A stretch of DNA of 64,000 nucleotides, from assembly GCF_902652685.1 (NCBI RefSeq), contig NZ_CACRUY010000015.1:38969-102968 (forward strand), in the 5' to 3' direction. Made by a program: the position numbers and the translations under genes. The notes under the pieces were generated by a model, which ran no database searches, had not been told where the DNA came from, and saw only the letters and a program-made list of their open reading frames with translations. Below, one piece after another: positions 1-10,609 of the stretch. Position 1 is the first letter of the stretch, and each line of letters starts with the position of its first letter. The DNA comes from Mycobacterium sp. Marseille-P9652. GTDB lineage: Bacteria > Actinomycetota > Actinomycetes > Mycobacteriales > Mycobacteriaceae.

Positions 1-1
1 C

Positions 2-316
2 GCCCAGATGCCGGACGGCCGCAACTACATGTGGGTGGCGCGCACCGTGGAGCGCCGCGCCGCCCGGTATGGTCAGCCCGGTAAAACCTTCGCGATCGGG
101 CTGGGTTGCGAACTCCGCCACGCCCATCGGCTCGTCTACTCGGAAGGACTGGACTTGTCGGGGGATCCCAACATGGCGGTGACACCGATCGGCGCGGGCT
201 GCCGGGTCTGCGAACGCGACAACTGTCCGCAGCGGGCGTTCCCCGCGCTGGGCCGCGCGCTGGACCTCGACGAGCACCGCAGCACCGTCTCCCCTTACCT
301 GGTGAAGCAGCCGTGA
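2..316 (+). CDS. ramB: RamB-type XRE regulator, 3' end only
   Basis: Only the C-terminal ~104 residues lie in the window; the gene starts upstream. They carry the C-terminal part of the short-chain fatty-acyl regulator domain, with the cysteine cluster [16 protein letters not shown] near residues 68-83 of the visible part. That cluster is typical of mycobacterial Rv0465c (RamB), which controls glyoxylate and acetate metabolism genes. The stop codon overlaps the GTG of the next gene, so the two are probably co-transcribed. Identification rests on the cysteine motif and the neighbours (AhpD-like gene, then lpdC), which match the ramB locus. The DNA-binding N-terminus cannot be checked. Confidence 0.85.
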   Translation, partial: AQMPDGRNYMWVARTVERRAARYGQPGKTFAIGLGCELRHAHRLVYSEGLDLSGDPNMAVTPIGAGCRVCERDNCPQRAFPALGRALDLDEHRSTVSPYLVKQP

Positions 317-858
317 GCGACACCGGCCGCATCCCGTCCGGGCGGTTCCGCGAACTCGGGCCGATCAACTGGGTGATCGCCAAATTCGGCGCGCGCGCCG
401 TCCACGCCCCCGAGATGCATCTGATGACCACCCTCGGCCAGCACCGGCTGCTGTTCCTGGCGTGGAGCGTCTACAGCGGCCGGCTGCTGCGGGGCAGGCT
501 GCCGGCGATCGACAGCGAGCTGGTGATCCTGCGGGTCGCGCACCTGCGGGCGTGCGAATACGAGTTGCAGCACCACCGTCGGATGGCCCGCAGGCAAGGG
601 CTGGACGACGCGAAGCAGGCCGCCATCTTCGGCTGGCCCGACGGCCCGGCCGACCAGTTGAGCGCGCGGCAGCGCGCGCTGCTGTCCGCCACCGACGAGC
701 TCGTCAAGGACCGCACGGTCACCGACGCCACCTGGCGAGAGCTCGCGAGCCACCTCGACCGCCGGGGGCTCATCGAATTCTGTTTGCTGGCAACGCAATA
801 CGACGGGCTGGCGGCGACGATGTCGGCGCTTGACATCCCGCTGGACAATCCGCGCTAG
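313..858 (+). CDS. AhpD/carboxymuconolactone decarboxylase-like protein (Rv0464c-like)
   Basis: 181 residues from a GTG that overlaps the ramB stop. The fold looks like the carboxymuconolactone decarboxylase/AhpD family: a helix rich in E, L and R, then the segment [16 protein letters not shown]. In true AhpD peroxidases this segment carries a CxxC pair; here only the first Cys is present, so classic disulfide-relay peroxidase chemistry is doubtful. The length and the position between ramB and lpdC match Rv0464c. It ends tail-to-tail with the next gene, overlapping by 4 bases. Function is probably redox or hydroperoxide related by family only. Confidence 0.75.
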   Translation: MSDTGRIPSGRFRELGPINWVIAKFGARAVHAPEMHLMTTLGQHRLLFLAWSVYSGRLLRGRLPAIDSELVILRVAHLRACEYELQHHRRMARRQGLDDAKQAAIFGWPDGPADQLSARQRALLSATDELVKDRTVTDATWRELASHLDRRGLIEFCLLATQYDGLAATMSALDIPLDNPR

Positions 859-1133
859 TACAAATACACGTCGGCCAGGACGGCCAGCGTCAGCGCCAGC
901 GGCAGGACCGGCAGGCCGAAGCCGAACCCTGACCACAGATACCTGCGGCGTCGCCGCAGCACCAATCCCCACAGCACCGCGCCGACCGCCAGCACCGCCG
1001 AGCCCAGCAGCACCGCCGGCGCCCAACTGCCCACCGCCGCGTTGTCGTCGGCGATCGAGAAGGCCACCAGCCACAGGACGTAACCCGCGGCGACGCCGGC
1101 GATGGCACCTATGACGGTCTCGGTGCGATTCAT
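855..1133 (-). CDS. Small membrane protein (Rv0463-like)
   Basis: 92 residues with three predicted membrane segments (about residues 8-27, 38-60 and 70-90) and a basic RRRRR loop between the second and third. It starts 9 bases after the lpdC stop on the same strand, so it is probably the last gene of the lpdC transcript. No Shine-Dalgarno sequence is evident, which is consistent with translation coupled to lpdC. Length and place match Rv0463. No catalytic motif is visible and the function is unknown. Confidence 0.8.
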   Translation of the reverse strand: MNRTETVIGAIAGVAAGYVLWLVAFSIADDNAAVGSWAPAVLLGSAVLAVGAVLWGLVLRRRRRYLWSGFGFGLPVLPLALTLAVLADVYLY

Positions 1134-1142
1134 GGGAGGAAC

Positions 1143-2540
<1,398 letters not shown>

Positions 2541-2573
2541 GAGCCCCACCCTAGTGGCCGGGGTTGTCGGGCG

Positions 2574-3134
2574 TTAATACGGAAGCACGCCCAATAGGCA
2601 GTGTCCGACCCGCGCGCAGTGGTAGTAGCCGTAGAGCGGGGCGGCGGCGACGACGGACGCGAACGGCCCCGACATCAGCGCGATCGACAACGCCGAGACG
2701 AGCGGCCTGCCCTCGGCCATGGCCAGCAGCACCGCGCCGACCGCGCAGGCCACGATGTAGACCAGCACCACGAACAGCGCGGGCGTCTTGTCGGTCGAGT
2801 GGTACCACCAGTACAGGAGGCCGAGCCCGACCTCGGCCGCCAGGAACCACACGCCGACGATCACCAGCAGCAACTTCCACCACTTCACCGAGAAGTAGCG
2901 CCCGGGCACCGTGACCGGTTGCACGGGCGCGCCGGCGGATTCGTCGGGCTGACCTTCGGGCTCCGCGGGCGACGGCGCCGGCTCCTGCTCGGACTCCTCG
3001 ACCGCCGGCCGCGGGCCGGTGTCGTCGTCGAAGTCGGGGGTCCAGGACTGGGTGCCCGTGTCCTCGGTGTCGGAGAAGTCCGGGACGAACGGCGCGGTCC
3101 CGGGGTTCGATTCGGGGTCGCGCTCGTCAGCCAC
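2574..3134 (-). CDS. Membrane protein with acidic N-terminal tail (Rv0461-like)
   Basis: 186 residues. The first ~75 are low-complexity, rich in D, E, P and T and probably disordered in the cytoplasm. The rest holds about three membrane segments, beginning near the stretch KLLLVIVGVWFLAAEVGLG. The GTG start lies inside the preceding gene (8-base overlap), so translation is probably coupled. Place and architecture match Rv0461 upstream of lpdC. There is no enzymatic motif and the function is unknown. Confidence 0.75.
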   Translation of the reverse strand: MADERDPESNPGTAPFVPDFSDTEDTGTQSWTPDFDDDTGPRPAVEESEQEPAPSPAEPEGQPDESAGAPVQPVTVPGRYFSVKWWKLLLVIVGVWFLAAEVGLGLLYWWYHSTDKTPALFVVLVYIVACAVGAVLLAMAEGRPLVSALSIALMSGPFASVVAAAPLYGYYHCARVGHCLLGVLPY

Positions 3135-3399
3135 CGGACACCCGCAGGGCGACGAGCACACCGAGCCAGCCGGGGCCCAGCGCCAGGACGAACGCGCCGA
3201 GCGTCGTGAGCCAGCGCCGCCCCGAGAACAGGATCGTCAGCAGGCCGAGCACACCGGGTATCCCGACGACGAGCCCGACGGCGATCTCCGGGCGGATCGC
3301 CGCGTGCATCGCACTGCATGCCACGCCCGCCAGCAAACCGACCGCGGCGCCCACCAGCAGCGCGCCGGCCAGCAGCCAGGGGCGCGGAAGCGGGATCAC
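3127..3399 (-). CDS. Small hydrophobic protein (Rv0460-like)
   Basis: 90 residues, nearly all membrane-spanning: about residues 7-32, 38-58 and 64-86. It lies between the DUF779 gene (10-base gap) and the next membrane gene (8-base overlap), in one minus-strand run. Rv0460 at the same position in M. tuberculosis is a similarly small hydrophobic protein. No functional residue can be assigned. Confidence 0.7.
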   Translation of the reverse strand: MIPLPRPWLLAGALLVGAAVGLLAGVACSAMHAAIRPEIAVGLVVGIPGVLGLLTILFSGRRWLTTLGAFVLALGPGWLGVLVALRVSGG

Positions 3400-3409
3400 G
3401 GTGACGACC

Positions 3410-3904
3410 TTACTGCGGCTCCCGGACCGGACGGCACGTTTCCGGACCGGCGTCGGGCACCACCCGACCGCGCACCGGCGGGCGCAGCCCGCGCTCGTAG
3501 TCCGTGCCGGTGACGACGGGCGTCTGCAGCAGCTGCGCCTGCTCGTCGTCGGTGAATACCCTTGCGCGGCTGAGGAATCGGAATCCCTCGGGGGCCTCGA
3601 GGCTGAATCCGCCGCCGCGCCCCGGCACCACGTCGATGACGAGCTGGGTGTGTTTCCACGTCTCGTACTGCGGGCCCGAGATCCACACCGGCACCGCCTC
3701 CGAGCGCGGGACCTCGAGTTCGGCGAGCAGGACGTCCCGGTCGCCGACCAGGAAGTCGCCGAGCGGGTAACACATCGGCGAGGACCCGTCGCAGCAGCCG
3801 CCGGACTGGTGGAACATCACCGGGCCATGCAGTTCCTGCAGCCGCGCCAACAACTCCGCGGCGGGGGCAGTGATGACCGCCCGTGGTATCGGACCGGCCG
3901 CCAT
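3410..3904 (-). CDS. DUF779 protein linked to aldehyde dehydrogenase (Rv0459-like)
   Basis: 164 residues of the DUF779 family, which is usually found next to an acetaldehyde or alkyl aldehyde dehydrogenase. Visible is the family's cysteine-rich patch near residues 31-45 (HQSGGCCDGSSPMC), a plausible metal or thiol site. Its ATG directly abuts the stop of the upstream aldehyde dehydrogenase with no spacer, which indicates a two-gene unit. It may assist the dehydrogenase, but the biochemical role is not established as far as I know. Confidence 0.85.
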   Translation of the reverse strand: MAAGPIPRAVITAPAAELLARLQELHGPVMFHQSGGCCDGSSPMCYPLGDFLVGDRDVLLAELEVPRSEAVPVWISGPQYETWKHTQLVIDVVPGRGGGFSLEAPEGFRFLSRARVFTDDEQAQLLQTPVVTGTDYERGLRPPVRGRVVPDAGPETCRPVREPQ

Positions 3905-5428
3905 CTAGAACAGACCGAGCGCCTTGTCGGAGTAGGACACGAGCATGTTCTTGGTCTGCTGGTAGTGCTCGAGCGCCATCTTGTGGCACTCGCGGCCGAA
4001 GCCCGACAGCTTGTAGCCGCCGAACGCCGCGTGCGGCGGATACACGTGATAGCAGTTGACCCACACCCGTCCGGCCTGGATCTCGCGGCCGGCCCGGTAG
4101 GCGGTGTTGCCGTCGCGGCTCCAGACCCCCGCACCCAGCCCGTAAAGGGTGTCGTTGGCGATGCCCATCGCGTCGTCGTAGTCGCGGAACGGCGTCACCG
4201 CCACCACCGGGCCGAAGATCTCCTCCTGGAAGATGCGCATCTTGTTGTTGCCGCTGAAGATCGTCGGCTGCATGTAGTAGCCGCCGGACAGGTCGCCGCC
4301 CAGCTCGGCGCGCTCGCCACCGGTGATCAGCTTGGCGCCCTCCTCCTTGCCGATCTCGACGTAGGACAGGATCTTCTCCAACTGGTCGTTGGAGGCCTGC
4401 GAGCCCAGCATCGTCTCGCTGTCCAGCGGGTCGCCCTGCCGGACGGCCTTGGTGCGGATCGCGGCGAGTTCCAGGAACTCGTCGTGGATGTCGGCCTGGA
4501 TCAGGCTGCGCGACGGGCACGTGCACACCTCGCCCTGGTTGAGCGCGAACATCGTGAAGCCCTCGAGCGCCTTGTCCTGAAAGTCGTCGCCCTCCGCCAT
4601 CACGTCGGAGAAGAAGATGTTGGGGCTCTTGCCGCCGAGTTCCAAAGTGACCGGGATCAGGTTCTGGGAGGCGTACTGCATGATCAGCCGCCCGGTGGTG
4701 GTCTCGCCCGTGAACGCCACCTTGGCGATCCGGTTGCTGGACGCCAGCGGCTTGCCGGCCTCCGCCCCGAACCCGTTGACGACGTTGACGACCCCCGGCG
4801 GCAGCAGGTCGCCGATCAGTGACATCAGGTACAGGATCGACGCCGGTGTCTGCTCGGCGGGCTTGAGGACGACGGCGTTGCCGGCCGCCAGCGCGGGCGC
4901 CAGCTTCCAGGCGCCCATCAGGATCGGGAAGTTCCACGGGATGATCTGGCCGACCACCCCGAGCGGCTCGTGGAAGTGGTAGGCGACGGTGTCGTCGTCG
5001 ACCTGCGACAGCGACCCCTCCTGGGCGCGGATCGCCGCGGCGAAGTACCGGAAGTGGTCGGCGGCCAACGGGATGTCGGCGGCGATCGCCTCGCGGACCG
5101 GCTTGCCGTTGTCCCACGTCTCGGCGACGGCCAGGGCGGCCTTGTTCTCCTCGATGCGGTCGGCGATCTTGTTCAGGATGGCCGCCCGCGCGGCGGGCGC
5201 GGTCTTGCCCCACGCGGGCGCCGCGGCGTGGGCGGCGTCGAGCGCCTTCTCGATGTCGGCCTCGTCCGACCGCGGGATCTCGCAGAAGGGCTGGCCGGTG
5301 ACCGGCGTCAGGTTCTCGAAGTAGCGGCCCGCGGCGGGCGCGACCCACTCGCCCCCGATGAAGTTCCCGTATCGCGACTCGTATGACATCAACGCGCCCT
5401 CGGCGCCCGGACGTGCGAAGACAGTCAT
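3905..5428 (-). CDS. NAD(P)-dependent aldehyde dehydrogenase (Rv0458-like)
   Basis: 507 residues, normal for the aldehyde dehydrogenase superfamily. Visible are the general-base segment LELGGKSPN, the catalytic stretch [11 protein letters not shown] with C302 as likely nucleophile, and the C-terminal signature SGFGRECH. It probably oxidises short or medium aliphatic aldehydes to acids in the cytoplasm. An AGGAG sequence lies just upstream of the ATG. It is divergent from the S9 peptidase gene with only 65 bases between, so the promoters must overlap or face each other closely. Co-transcription with the DUF779 gene is very likely. Confidence 0.92.
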   Translation of the reverse strand: MTVFARPGAEGALMSYESRYGNFIGGEWVAPAAGRYFENLTPVTGQPFCEIPRSDEADIEKALDAAHAAAPAWGKTAPAARAAILNKIADRIEENKAALAVAETWDNGKPVREAIAADIPLAADHFRYFAAAIRAQEGSLSQVDDDTVAYHFHEPLGVVGQIIPWNFPILMGAWKLAPALAAGNAVVLKPAEQTPASILYLMSLIGDLLPPGVVNVVNGFGAEAGKPLASSNRIAKVAFTGETTTGRLIMQYASQNLIPVTLELGGKSPNIFFSDVMAEGDDFQDKALEGFTMFALNQGEVCTCPSRSLIQADIHDEFLELAAIRTKAVRQGDPLDSETMLGSQASNDQLEKILSYVEIGKEEGAKLITGGERAELGGDLSGGYYMQPTIFSGNNKMRIFQEEIFGPVVAVTPFRDYDDAMGIANDTLYGLGAGVWSRDGNTAYRAGREIQAGRVWVNCYHVYPPHAAFGGYKLSGFGRECHKMALEHYQQTKNMLVSYSDKALGLF

Positions 5429-5493
5429 TTGTTCGGCTCCTCGTTCGGCTCTGTAATACAGCTCACACTACCGCCGCGGGCCACAATGGCTCC

Positions 5494-7536
5494 ATGACAC
5501 CGCAATCCCACGCCGACTCCTGTGACGACCCCTTCCTGTGGCTCGAGGACGTCACCGGTGACGAGGCGCTGGACTGGGTGCGGGCGCGCAACGAGCCGAC
5601 GCTGGCGGAGTTTCGGGACGGGGAGTTCGAGAAGATGCGCGTCGAGGCGCTGGAGGTGCTCGACACCGACGCCCGCATTCCCTACGTGGTCCGCCGCGGC
5701 GAGTACCTCTACAACTTCTGGCGCGACGCCGCCAACCCCCGCGGCCTGTGGCGGCGCACCACCCTGGACAGTTATCGCACCGACTCCCCCGACTGGGACG
5801 TGCTCATCGACGTCGACGAGCTCGGCCGCGCCGACGACGAGAAGTGGGTGTGGGCGGGGGCGGGGGTCATCGAGCCCGACCACACCCGCGCGCTGGTGCG
5901 GCTCTCCCCCGGCGGCTCCGACGCGTCCATCGTGCGCGAGTTCGAGATGCGGACAAGGACTTTCGTCGCCGGCGGCTTCGAGCTGCGCGAGGCGAAGTCG
6001 CAGATCGCCTGGGCCGACCCGGACACCACCCTGGTGGGCACCGACTTCGGCGCCGGCTCGCTCACCGACTCCGGCTACCCGCGGGTGATCAAGCGGTGGC
6101 GCCGGGGCACCCCGCTGAGCGACGCGGAAACCGTGTTCGAGGGCGCCCGAACCGACGTCCTCGTCAGCGTGTCGGTGGACCGGACCCCGGGATACGAACG
6201 CACGCTGCTGGTCCGGGCCGTCGACTTTTGGAACGAGGAGGTCTACGAGCTACGCGGGTCCCCGGAAAGGCCGGAACTCGTCCGCATCGACACGCCCACC
6301 GACTCCAGCGTCTCGGTACACCGCGACTGGTTGCTGATCGAGCTGCGCACCGACTGGTATCGCGGCACCGAGACATACCGGGCCGGCTCGCTGCTCGCGG
6401 CCGACTACGAGGAATTCCTGAGCGGCACAGCGCAATTGCGGGTCGTGTTCGAGCCCGACGAGCACACCGCCCTGCACCACTACGCGTGGACGAAAGACCG
6501 GCTGCTGATCGTCACCCTCGCCGACGTGGCCAGCCGGGTGGAGATCGTCAGGCCGGGCGACTGGGAGCGCCGGCCGGTGCCGGGCATCCCGGCCGCGACC
6601 AACACCGTCGTCGTCGCCGCCGACGACACCGGCGACGAGTTCTTCCTGGATTCCAGCGCGTTCGTGACACCGTCGCGGCTGATGCGCGGCACGGGTGACG
6701 GGCCGCTCGAGCAGGTCAAGGCGGCGCCCGCCTTCTTCGACGGCGAAAACTTTGCCGTGACACAGCATTTCGTCGCTTCCCAGGACGGGACGCAGGTCCC
6801 GTACTTCGTGGTGCGGCCCACCGGCGCGGACGGCCCCGGACCCACGCTGCTGTACGGCTACGGCGGTTTCGAGTCCTCCAACACACCCGCGTACAGCGGG
6901 GTGCTGGGCCGCCTGTGGCTGGCCCGCGGAGGCACCTACGTGCTGGCCAACATCCGGGGCGGGGGCGAGTACGGTCCAGGCTGGCACACCCAGGCGATGC
7001 GCGAGGGCCGGCACAAGGTGGCCGAGGATTTCGCCGCGGTCGCAACGGATTTGGTGGACCGGGGCATCACGAACGTGCCGCAGCTGGGCGCCCAGGGCGG
7101 CAGCAACGGCGGCCTGCTGATGGGCATCATGCTGACCCAGTACCCGGAGAGGTTCGGCGCGCTGGTGTGCAGCGTGCCGCTGCTGGACATGAAGCGTTAC
7201 CACCTGCTGCTGGCCGGCGCCTCGTGGATGGCCGAGTACGGCGACCCGGACAATCCCGACGACTGGGCGTTCATCTCCGAATACTCTCCCTACCAGAACA
7301 TCTCGTCCGACCGCCGTTACCCGCCGGTGCTGTTCACCACGTCCACGCGCGACGACCGGGTGCATCCGGGACACGCGCGCAAGATGGCGGCGGCGCTCGA
7401 GGCCGCGGGCCACCGGGTCTGGTACTACGAGAACATCGAGGGTGGCCACGCCGGCGCCGCCGACAACGAACAGGTCGCCTTCAAGTCCGCGCTCACCTAC
7501 TCGTTCCTGTGGCGGATGCTCGGCGGCCGGCGATGA
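5494..7536 (+). CDS. Prolyl oligopeptidase family (S9) serine peptidase (Rv0457c-like)
   Basis: 680 residues. The N-terminal ~400 form the beta-propeller of S9 peptidases; the C-terminal ~270 form the alpha/beta-hydrolase domain. The nucleophile is S537 in GGSNGG, preceded by the oxyanion segment YGYGGFE; the Asp is in TRDDRVHPGHA and the His in EGGHAGA. Such enzymes cleave small peptides after proline or other residues. The ATG at 5494 follows the divergent intergenic region; an earlier in-frame start would overlap the aldehyde dehydrogenase. The stop overlaps the next ATG by 4 bases, so the lipoprotein gene is probably coupled. Confidence 0.92.
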   Translation: MTPQSHADSCDDPFLWLEDVTGDEALDWVRARNEPTLAEFRDGEFEKMRVEALEVLDTDARIPYVVRRGEYLYNFWRDAANPRGLWRRTTLDSYRTDSPDWDVLIDVDELGRADDEKWVWAGAGVIEPDHTRALVRLSPGGSDASIVREFEMRTRTFVAGGFELREAKSQIAWADPDTTLVGTDFGAGSLTDSGYPRVIKRWRRGTPLSDAETVFEGARTDVLVSVSVDRTPGYERTLLVRAVDFWNEEVYELRGSPERPELVRIDTPTDSSVSVHRDWLLIELRTDWYRGTETYRAGSLLAADYEEFLSGTAQLRVVFEPDEHTALHHYAWTKDRLLIVTLADVASRVEIVRPGDWERRPVPGIPAATNTVVVAADDTGDEFFLDSSAFVTPSRLMRGTGDGPLEQVKAAPAFFDGENFAVTQHFVASQDGTQVPYFVVRPTGADGPGPTLLYGYGGFESSNTPAYSGVLGRLWLARGGTYVLANIRGGGEYGPGWHTQAMREGRHKVAEDFAAVATDLVDRGITNVPQLGAQGGSNGGLLMGIMLTQYPERFGALVCSVPLLDMKRYHLLLAGASWMAEYGDPDNPDDWAFISEYSPYQNISSDRRYPPVLFTTSTRDDRVHPGHARKMAAALEAAGHRVWYYENIEGGHAGAADNEQVAFKSALTYSFLWRMLGGRR

Positions 7537-8528
7537 CGCGGCGCGCGGCCGCGGTCGCGCTCGCCGCCGCGCTCCTGCTCGGGTGCACCCACCCCAACGC
7601 ACAACCGCCCCTGCCGTCCGCCGCCGAACCGCGAAACGCGCCGCCGCCCAACGCAACCCCGCCGGGGCGGATCGTCGGAGTGGGGGCGGGAGCCGAGGGC
7701 GTCGCCGTGGACGGCCGGACGCGTGTCGTCGCGGTGGCCGTGCGCGACCCCGACCAACTGGTGCTGCTCGACGCCGACTCGCTCGCCGTCACCGCGCGCA
7801 CGCCGCTGCCCGGCTCGGCGCGCCACCTCCAGCTGGCCGCGGCCGGTGGCCCCGTGCTGGTGCCGGTCGAGACGGCGAACGCGTTGGTGGAGGTGCAATT
7901 ACCGGGCGACGCCGCGTCGCCGCCGATCGCGACGGGCACCTTCCCCCACGATGCGACCGCCGCCGCGGGCGGCACCGTCTTCGTCGGCAACGAGCACGGC
8001 GGCTCGGTGAGCGTCGTGCGCGACGGCACCGTGGTCAAGGTCTTCACCGGCCTCACCCAGCCCGCCGGACTGGCCGCGTCCGGCGCCGCGGTCGGGGTAC
8101 TCGACGCCCGCCAGAACACGCTGACGGTCTACGACGCCGAACGGCTGTCGGTCGTCGGGGCGGCCCCGGCCGGGGACGGGCCCACCCACCTCGTCGCGGA
8201 CCGGCACGGCCACCTGATCGCCGTGGACACCCGCGGCGACGCGATCCGGGTGTTCGATGCCCTGCCGGCGCCGCGGGAGGTCGCGCGCGTCGCGCAGCCG
8301 GGCGGCCCCTACGGCGTTGCCTACGACCCAGCGCGCGACCAACTCTGGGTGGCGTCCTCGGGCGGCAACGAGGTCGTCGGCTACGACATGACCCAGCCGG
8401 CGCCGCGCGAGATCCGCCGGATCCCCACCGTGCAGAACCCCTACACCGTCGGCGTGGACCCGGCGACCGGGCGACTGTTCGTGGCCGGCGTCACCGCGGG
8501 CGTCCTGCAGGTGATCGACCCCGGCTGA
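7533..8528 (+). CDS. YncE-like beta-propeller lipoprotein
   Basis: 331 residues beginning at an ATGA overlap with the peptidase gene. The N-terminus is a lipoprotein signal with lipobox LLLGC (Cys at about residue 18), then a proline-rich linker. The body contains repeated blades such as GVAVD, HLVADRHGHLIAVD, GVAYDPARDQLWVASSGGNEV and TVGVDPATGRLFVAG, typical of YVTN/NHL-type propellers. It is probably anchored outside the membrane and may bind a ligand or partner. I do not recall an equivalent at this place in M. tuberculosis. No catalytic residues are evident. Confidence 0.8.
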   Translation: MTRRAAAVALAAALLLGCTHPNAQPPLPSAAEPRNAPPPNATPPGRIVGVGAGAEGVAVDGRTRVVAVAVRDPDQLVLLDADSLAVTARTPLPGSARHLQLAAAGGPVLVPVETANALVEVQLPGDAASPPIATGTFPHDATAAAGGTVFVGNEHGGSVSVVRDGTVVKVFTGLTQPAGLAASGAAVGVLDARQNTLTVYDAERLSVVGAAPAGDGPTHLVADRHGHLIAVDTRGDAIRVFDALPAPREVARVAQPGGPYGVAYDPARDQLWVASSGGNEVVGYDMTQPAPREIRRIPTVQNPYTVGVDPATGRLFVAGVTAGVLQVIDPG

Positions 8529-8548
8529 CCGGCCGTAAGATCGTCGGC

Positions 8549-8860
8549 GTGTCCGCGACCGACCGCATCGAGTTGACCATGCTGGCGACGGGGTTGATCC
8601 TCATCGCGGCCGGGGCGACCCAGGCGCGGTTCCGCTACATCACCCACCGCCGCGCGGGGCGCCGCTACTACTGGACGACCTCGGCCATCGGCATCGCCTG
8701 CTTCGCGGTGGGGGTGGGCAAGCTCTGGCCGAACGCGGTGCTGTCGACGCTGATGTTCATCGCCGTCGTGGTCGGCTCGGCCTACCTCATCACCCCGTAC
8801 ATCAAGATCCGCGGGCGCATCTACGCGGCGTCACCCGAGAACCGCCAGCCCGATCCTTAA
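8549..8860 (+). CDS. Small membrane protein, function unknown
   Basis: 103 residues from a GTG 21 bases after the lipoprotein gene. Three hydrophobic segments are seen (about residues 8-24, 45-62 and 65-84), with a basic loop THRRAGRRYYW between the first two and a basic cytoplasmic end. The codon and GC pattern match the neighbours. It probably belongs to the peptidase-lipoprotein transcript. I do not recognise the family. Confidence 0.65.
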   Translation: MSATDRIELTMLATGLILIAAGATQARFRYITHRRAGRRYYWTTSAIGIACFAVGVGKLWPNAVLSTLMFIAVVVGSAYLITPYIKIRGRIYAASPENRQPDP

Positions 8861-8921
8861 GCGCCCGAAACGGTTAAGCTCGGTAACGAACTGGCGGACG
8901 GTGTCGAGGAGGGCATGGATC

Positions 8922-9164
8922 ATGGGCGCACTCAGGTTCATCGGCGTGGCGACGTTGACGGCGATCGCACCCATCGCCATCGCCCTCGGAACCGGCCCGG
9001 CGCACGCCGATTCCGACCTCGGGAAACCGTGCTCGCCGGAGGGGGCGAAGGTCTGGGGAGTCCCGGGCCCCGTCTACTGCGAGCGCCAGGCCGACGGCGG
9101 GCTGCAGTGGGTGTCCATTCCCGTGTCGGCGATGTGCGTGGCGTTCTGCGTCAACCACCCGTGA
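8922..9164 (+). CDS. Small secreted protein with signal peptide
   Basis: 80 residues. A Sec signal peptide spans about residues 1-29 (hydrophobic core, then AHADS cleavage site). The mature part has four cysteines (PCSPEG, YCERQ, MCVAFC), suggesting two disulfides in an extracytoplasmic protein. The ATG at 8922 has a good GAGGAGGG ribosome site 8 bases upstream; an in-frame GTG at 8901 would lack one and would lengthen the basic end. It converges on the minus-strand proline-rich gene, 10 bases apart. Function unknown. Confidence 0.7.
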   Translation: MGALRFIGVATLTAIAPIAIALGTGPAHADSDLGKPCSPEGAKVWGVPGPVYCERQADGGLQWVSIPVSAMCVAFCVNHP

Positions 9165-9174
9165 CGGGTCGCCA

Positions 9175-10488
9175 CTAGTCGTCGACGAACACGTCCGGGT
9201 TGCGATTCCGGCGCCCGAGCAGCCAGGCGGCGAGGCAGGCCACCAACCCCAGCCCGCCGTATCCCAGCGCCGAACGCCACCAGGTTTCGGAATGCTGAAC
9301 CGGCGGCTTGAGCGCTGCGAGCGCGATGAGGAGGCTGCCGTTGTCGGTCGGCCCGGCGCCCGGTAGCGACTGGGTCTTGGTCACTTTGATCTGCCCGTTG
9401 CCGTCGGATTCGCTCACCTGACCCCACGCCAGGGTGGAGTCGTCGAGCAGGAACGTGTCCTGGCCGCCCGCGGGTTGGCTGTCGTCGTGGCCGAGCACCT
9501 GCACCTGGCCGACCACGACGGTCTGGTTGGCCGCCGCGACATAGGCGGGGACGTCCTGGTACAGCTCGGGTGGGGGCGGCGCGGCGTAGGTCCGGGGCGG
9601 CGGGACGTCCGAGCCCGCCGGCGGTATCCAGGCGCCGCCGTGGAAGCTGCCGGACGCCACGTGGCTGAATCCGACCGCGGTGAACGGGTATTCGCCGGCG
9701 GCGGCCACGTCGAGGACGATCCGCCCGCCCGCCGGCACGAAGGCCTCCCGATAGGCGCCGTTGTAGCGGTAGCGGAAGGTCATCGCCTCACTCAGCGGGT
9801 TGTACAGGGCCGGCCGGTGATCCTCGTCGTAGTCGACGTAGTCCCAGTGCCGGGGCCGCACCAGCTCCTGGTTGCCGGCGTGCACCACGTCGACGTTGCC
9901 GTTGTGGGCGTCGACCACGTTCTGCACCTGGTGGTCGAAGTCGTACACCTGCATCGGCGGCAATGGCGGGTTGGCGGGGTCGATTCGCGTCGCCGGCGCG
10001 CCCCTGGCATCCGCGACGGCCTGCGGTGGCGCGTCCAGCCCTTTGGGGGGCGTCACCACCGACGCGTTCTTCGGCACCCCGGCGCCCCCGAGATTGAGCC
10101 GCGGGCTCTGCACCGGAACCGTGCTCGGGGGCGAAGGACTCGGCGGAATGGCCTTGGGCGTCTGCACCGGCGGAACGGGCTCCAGCGGCAGCGGCTCCGG
10201 CGGGGCCTCCGGGGTCGGCAGCGGCAGCCTGGTCTGGGGTGACTGAACGGGGCGCGGCGGAGCGGGGTGGTCGCACACGTTCGAGGTGTGATACGCCTCG
10301 ACGAACATCAGGCAGTTCTGGCAGGAGACGGGGTTGGCCCCGTCGCCCGCACACGGGGCCGCCTGCGCGGGGACGGGAAGGGTGGTGACCACCGAAAACG
10401 CGGTGAACACCATCGCGGCCGCGGCCGAGACGACCGTGCCCATTCGACCTTGGCCGATCACTCGCCCGCTGCAGACCTTCCGACACAC
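9175..10488 (-). CDS. Secreted proline-rich, C-terminally membrane-anchored protein
   Basis: Up to 437 residues; a start at 10443 (M-G-T-V-V) is also plausible and gives a cleaner signal peptide, with cleavage after PAQA. The mature N-terminus has a four-Cys cluster (PCAGDG, SCQNC, VCDHP), then ~100 residues of proline-rich linker, then a beta-rich domain about residues 160-380, and a final membrane helix near 410-428 followed by RRNRNPD. This is a type I membrane topology with a long wall-spanning stalk. A CxxC in an extracytoplasmic protein may be redox active or bind metal. I do not recognise a family. Confidence 0.7.
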   Translation of the reverse strand: MCRKVCSGRVIGQGRMGTVVSAAAAMVFTAFSVVTTLPVPAQAAPCAGDGANPVSCQNCLMFVEAYHTSNVCDHPAPPRPVQSPQTRLPLPTPEAPPEPLPLEPVPPVQTPKAIPPSPSPPSTVPVQSPRLNLGGAGVPKNASVVTPPKGLDAPPQAVADARGAPATRIDPANPPLPPMQVYDFDHQVQNVVDAHNGNVDVVHAGNQELVRPRHWDYVDYDEDHRPALYNPLSEAMTFRYRYNGAYREAFVPAGGRIVLDVAAAGEYPFTAVGFSHVASGSFHGGAWIPPAGSDVPPPRTYAAPPPPELYQDVPAYVAAANQTVVVGQVQVLGHDDSQPAGGQDTFLLDDSTLAWGQVSESDGNGQIKVTKTQSLPGAGPTDNGSLLIALAALKPPVQHSETWWRSALGYGGLGLVACLAAWLLGRRNRNPDVFVDD

Positions 10489-10609
10489 CCCCGCCGAATC
10501 ACCATGCTAGCGATCGGTCGCGCGGGCCCGCGCCTAACCGACGAAAATTGGCCGGGCCGGCCCGAGAGTCGCGCTGGACACGAACCGCGCCACCGACTTC
10601 GCTTGACCG

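Noticed and set aside
5429-5493. GTTCGGCTC direct repeats (5431 and 5443) as an operator between the aldehyde dehydrogenase and peptidase genes
   Set aside because: They overlap the dehydrogenase ribosome site (AGGAG), and two 9-bp copies are weak evidence in this base composition.
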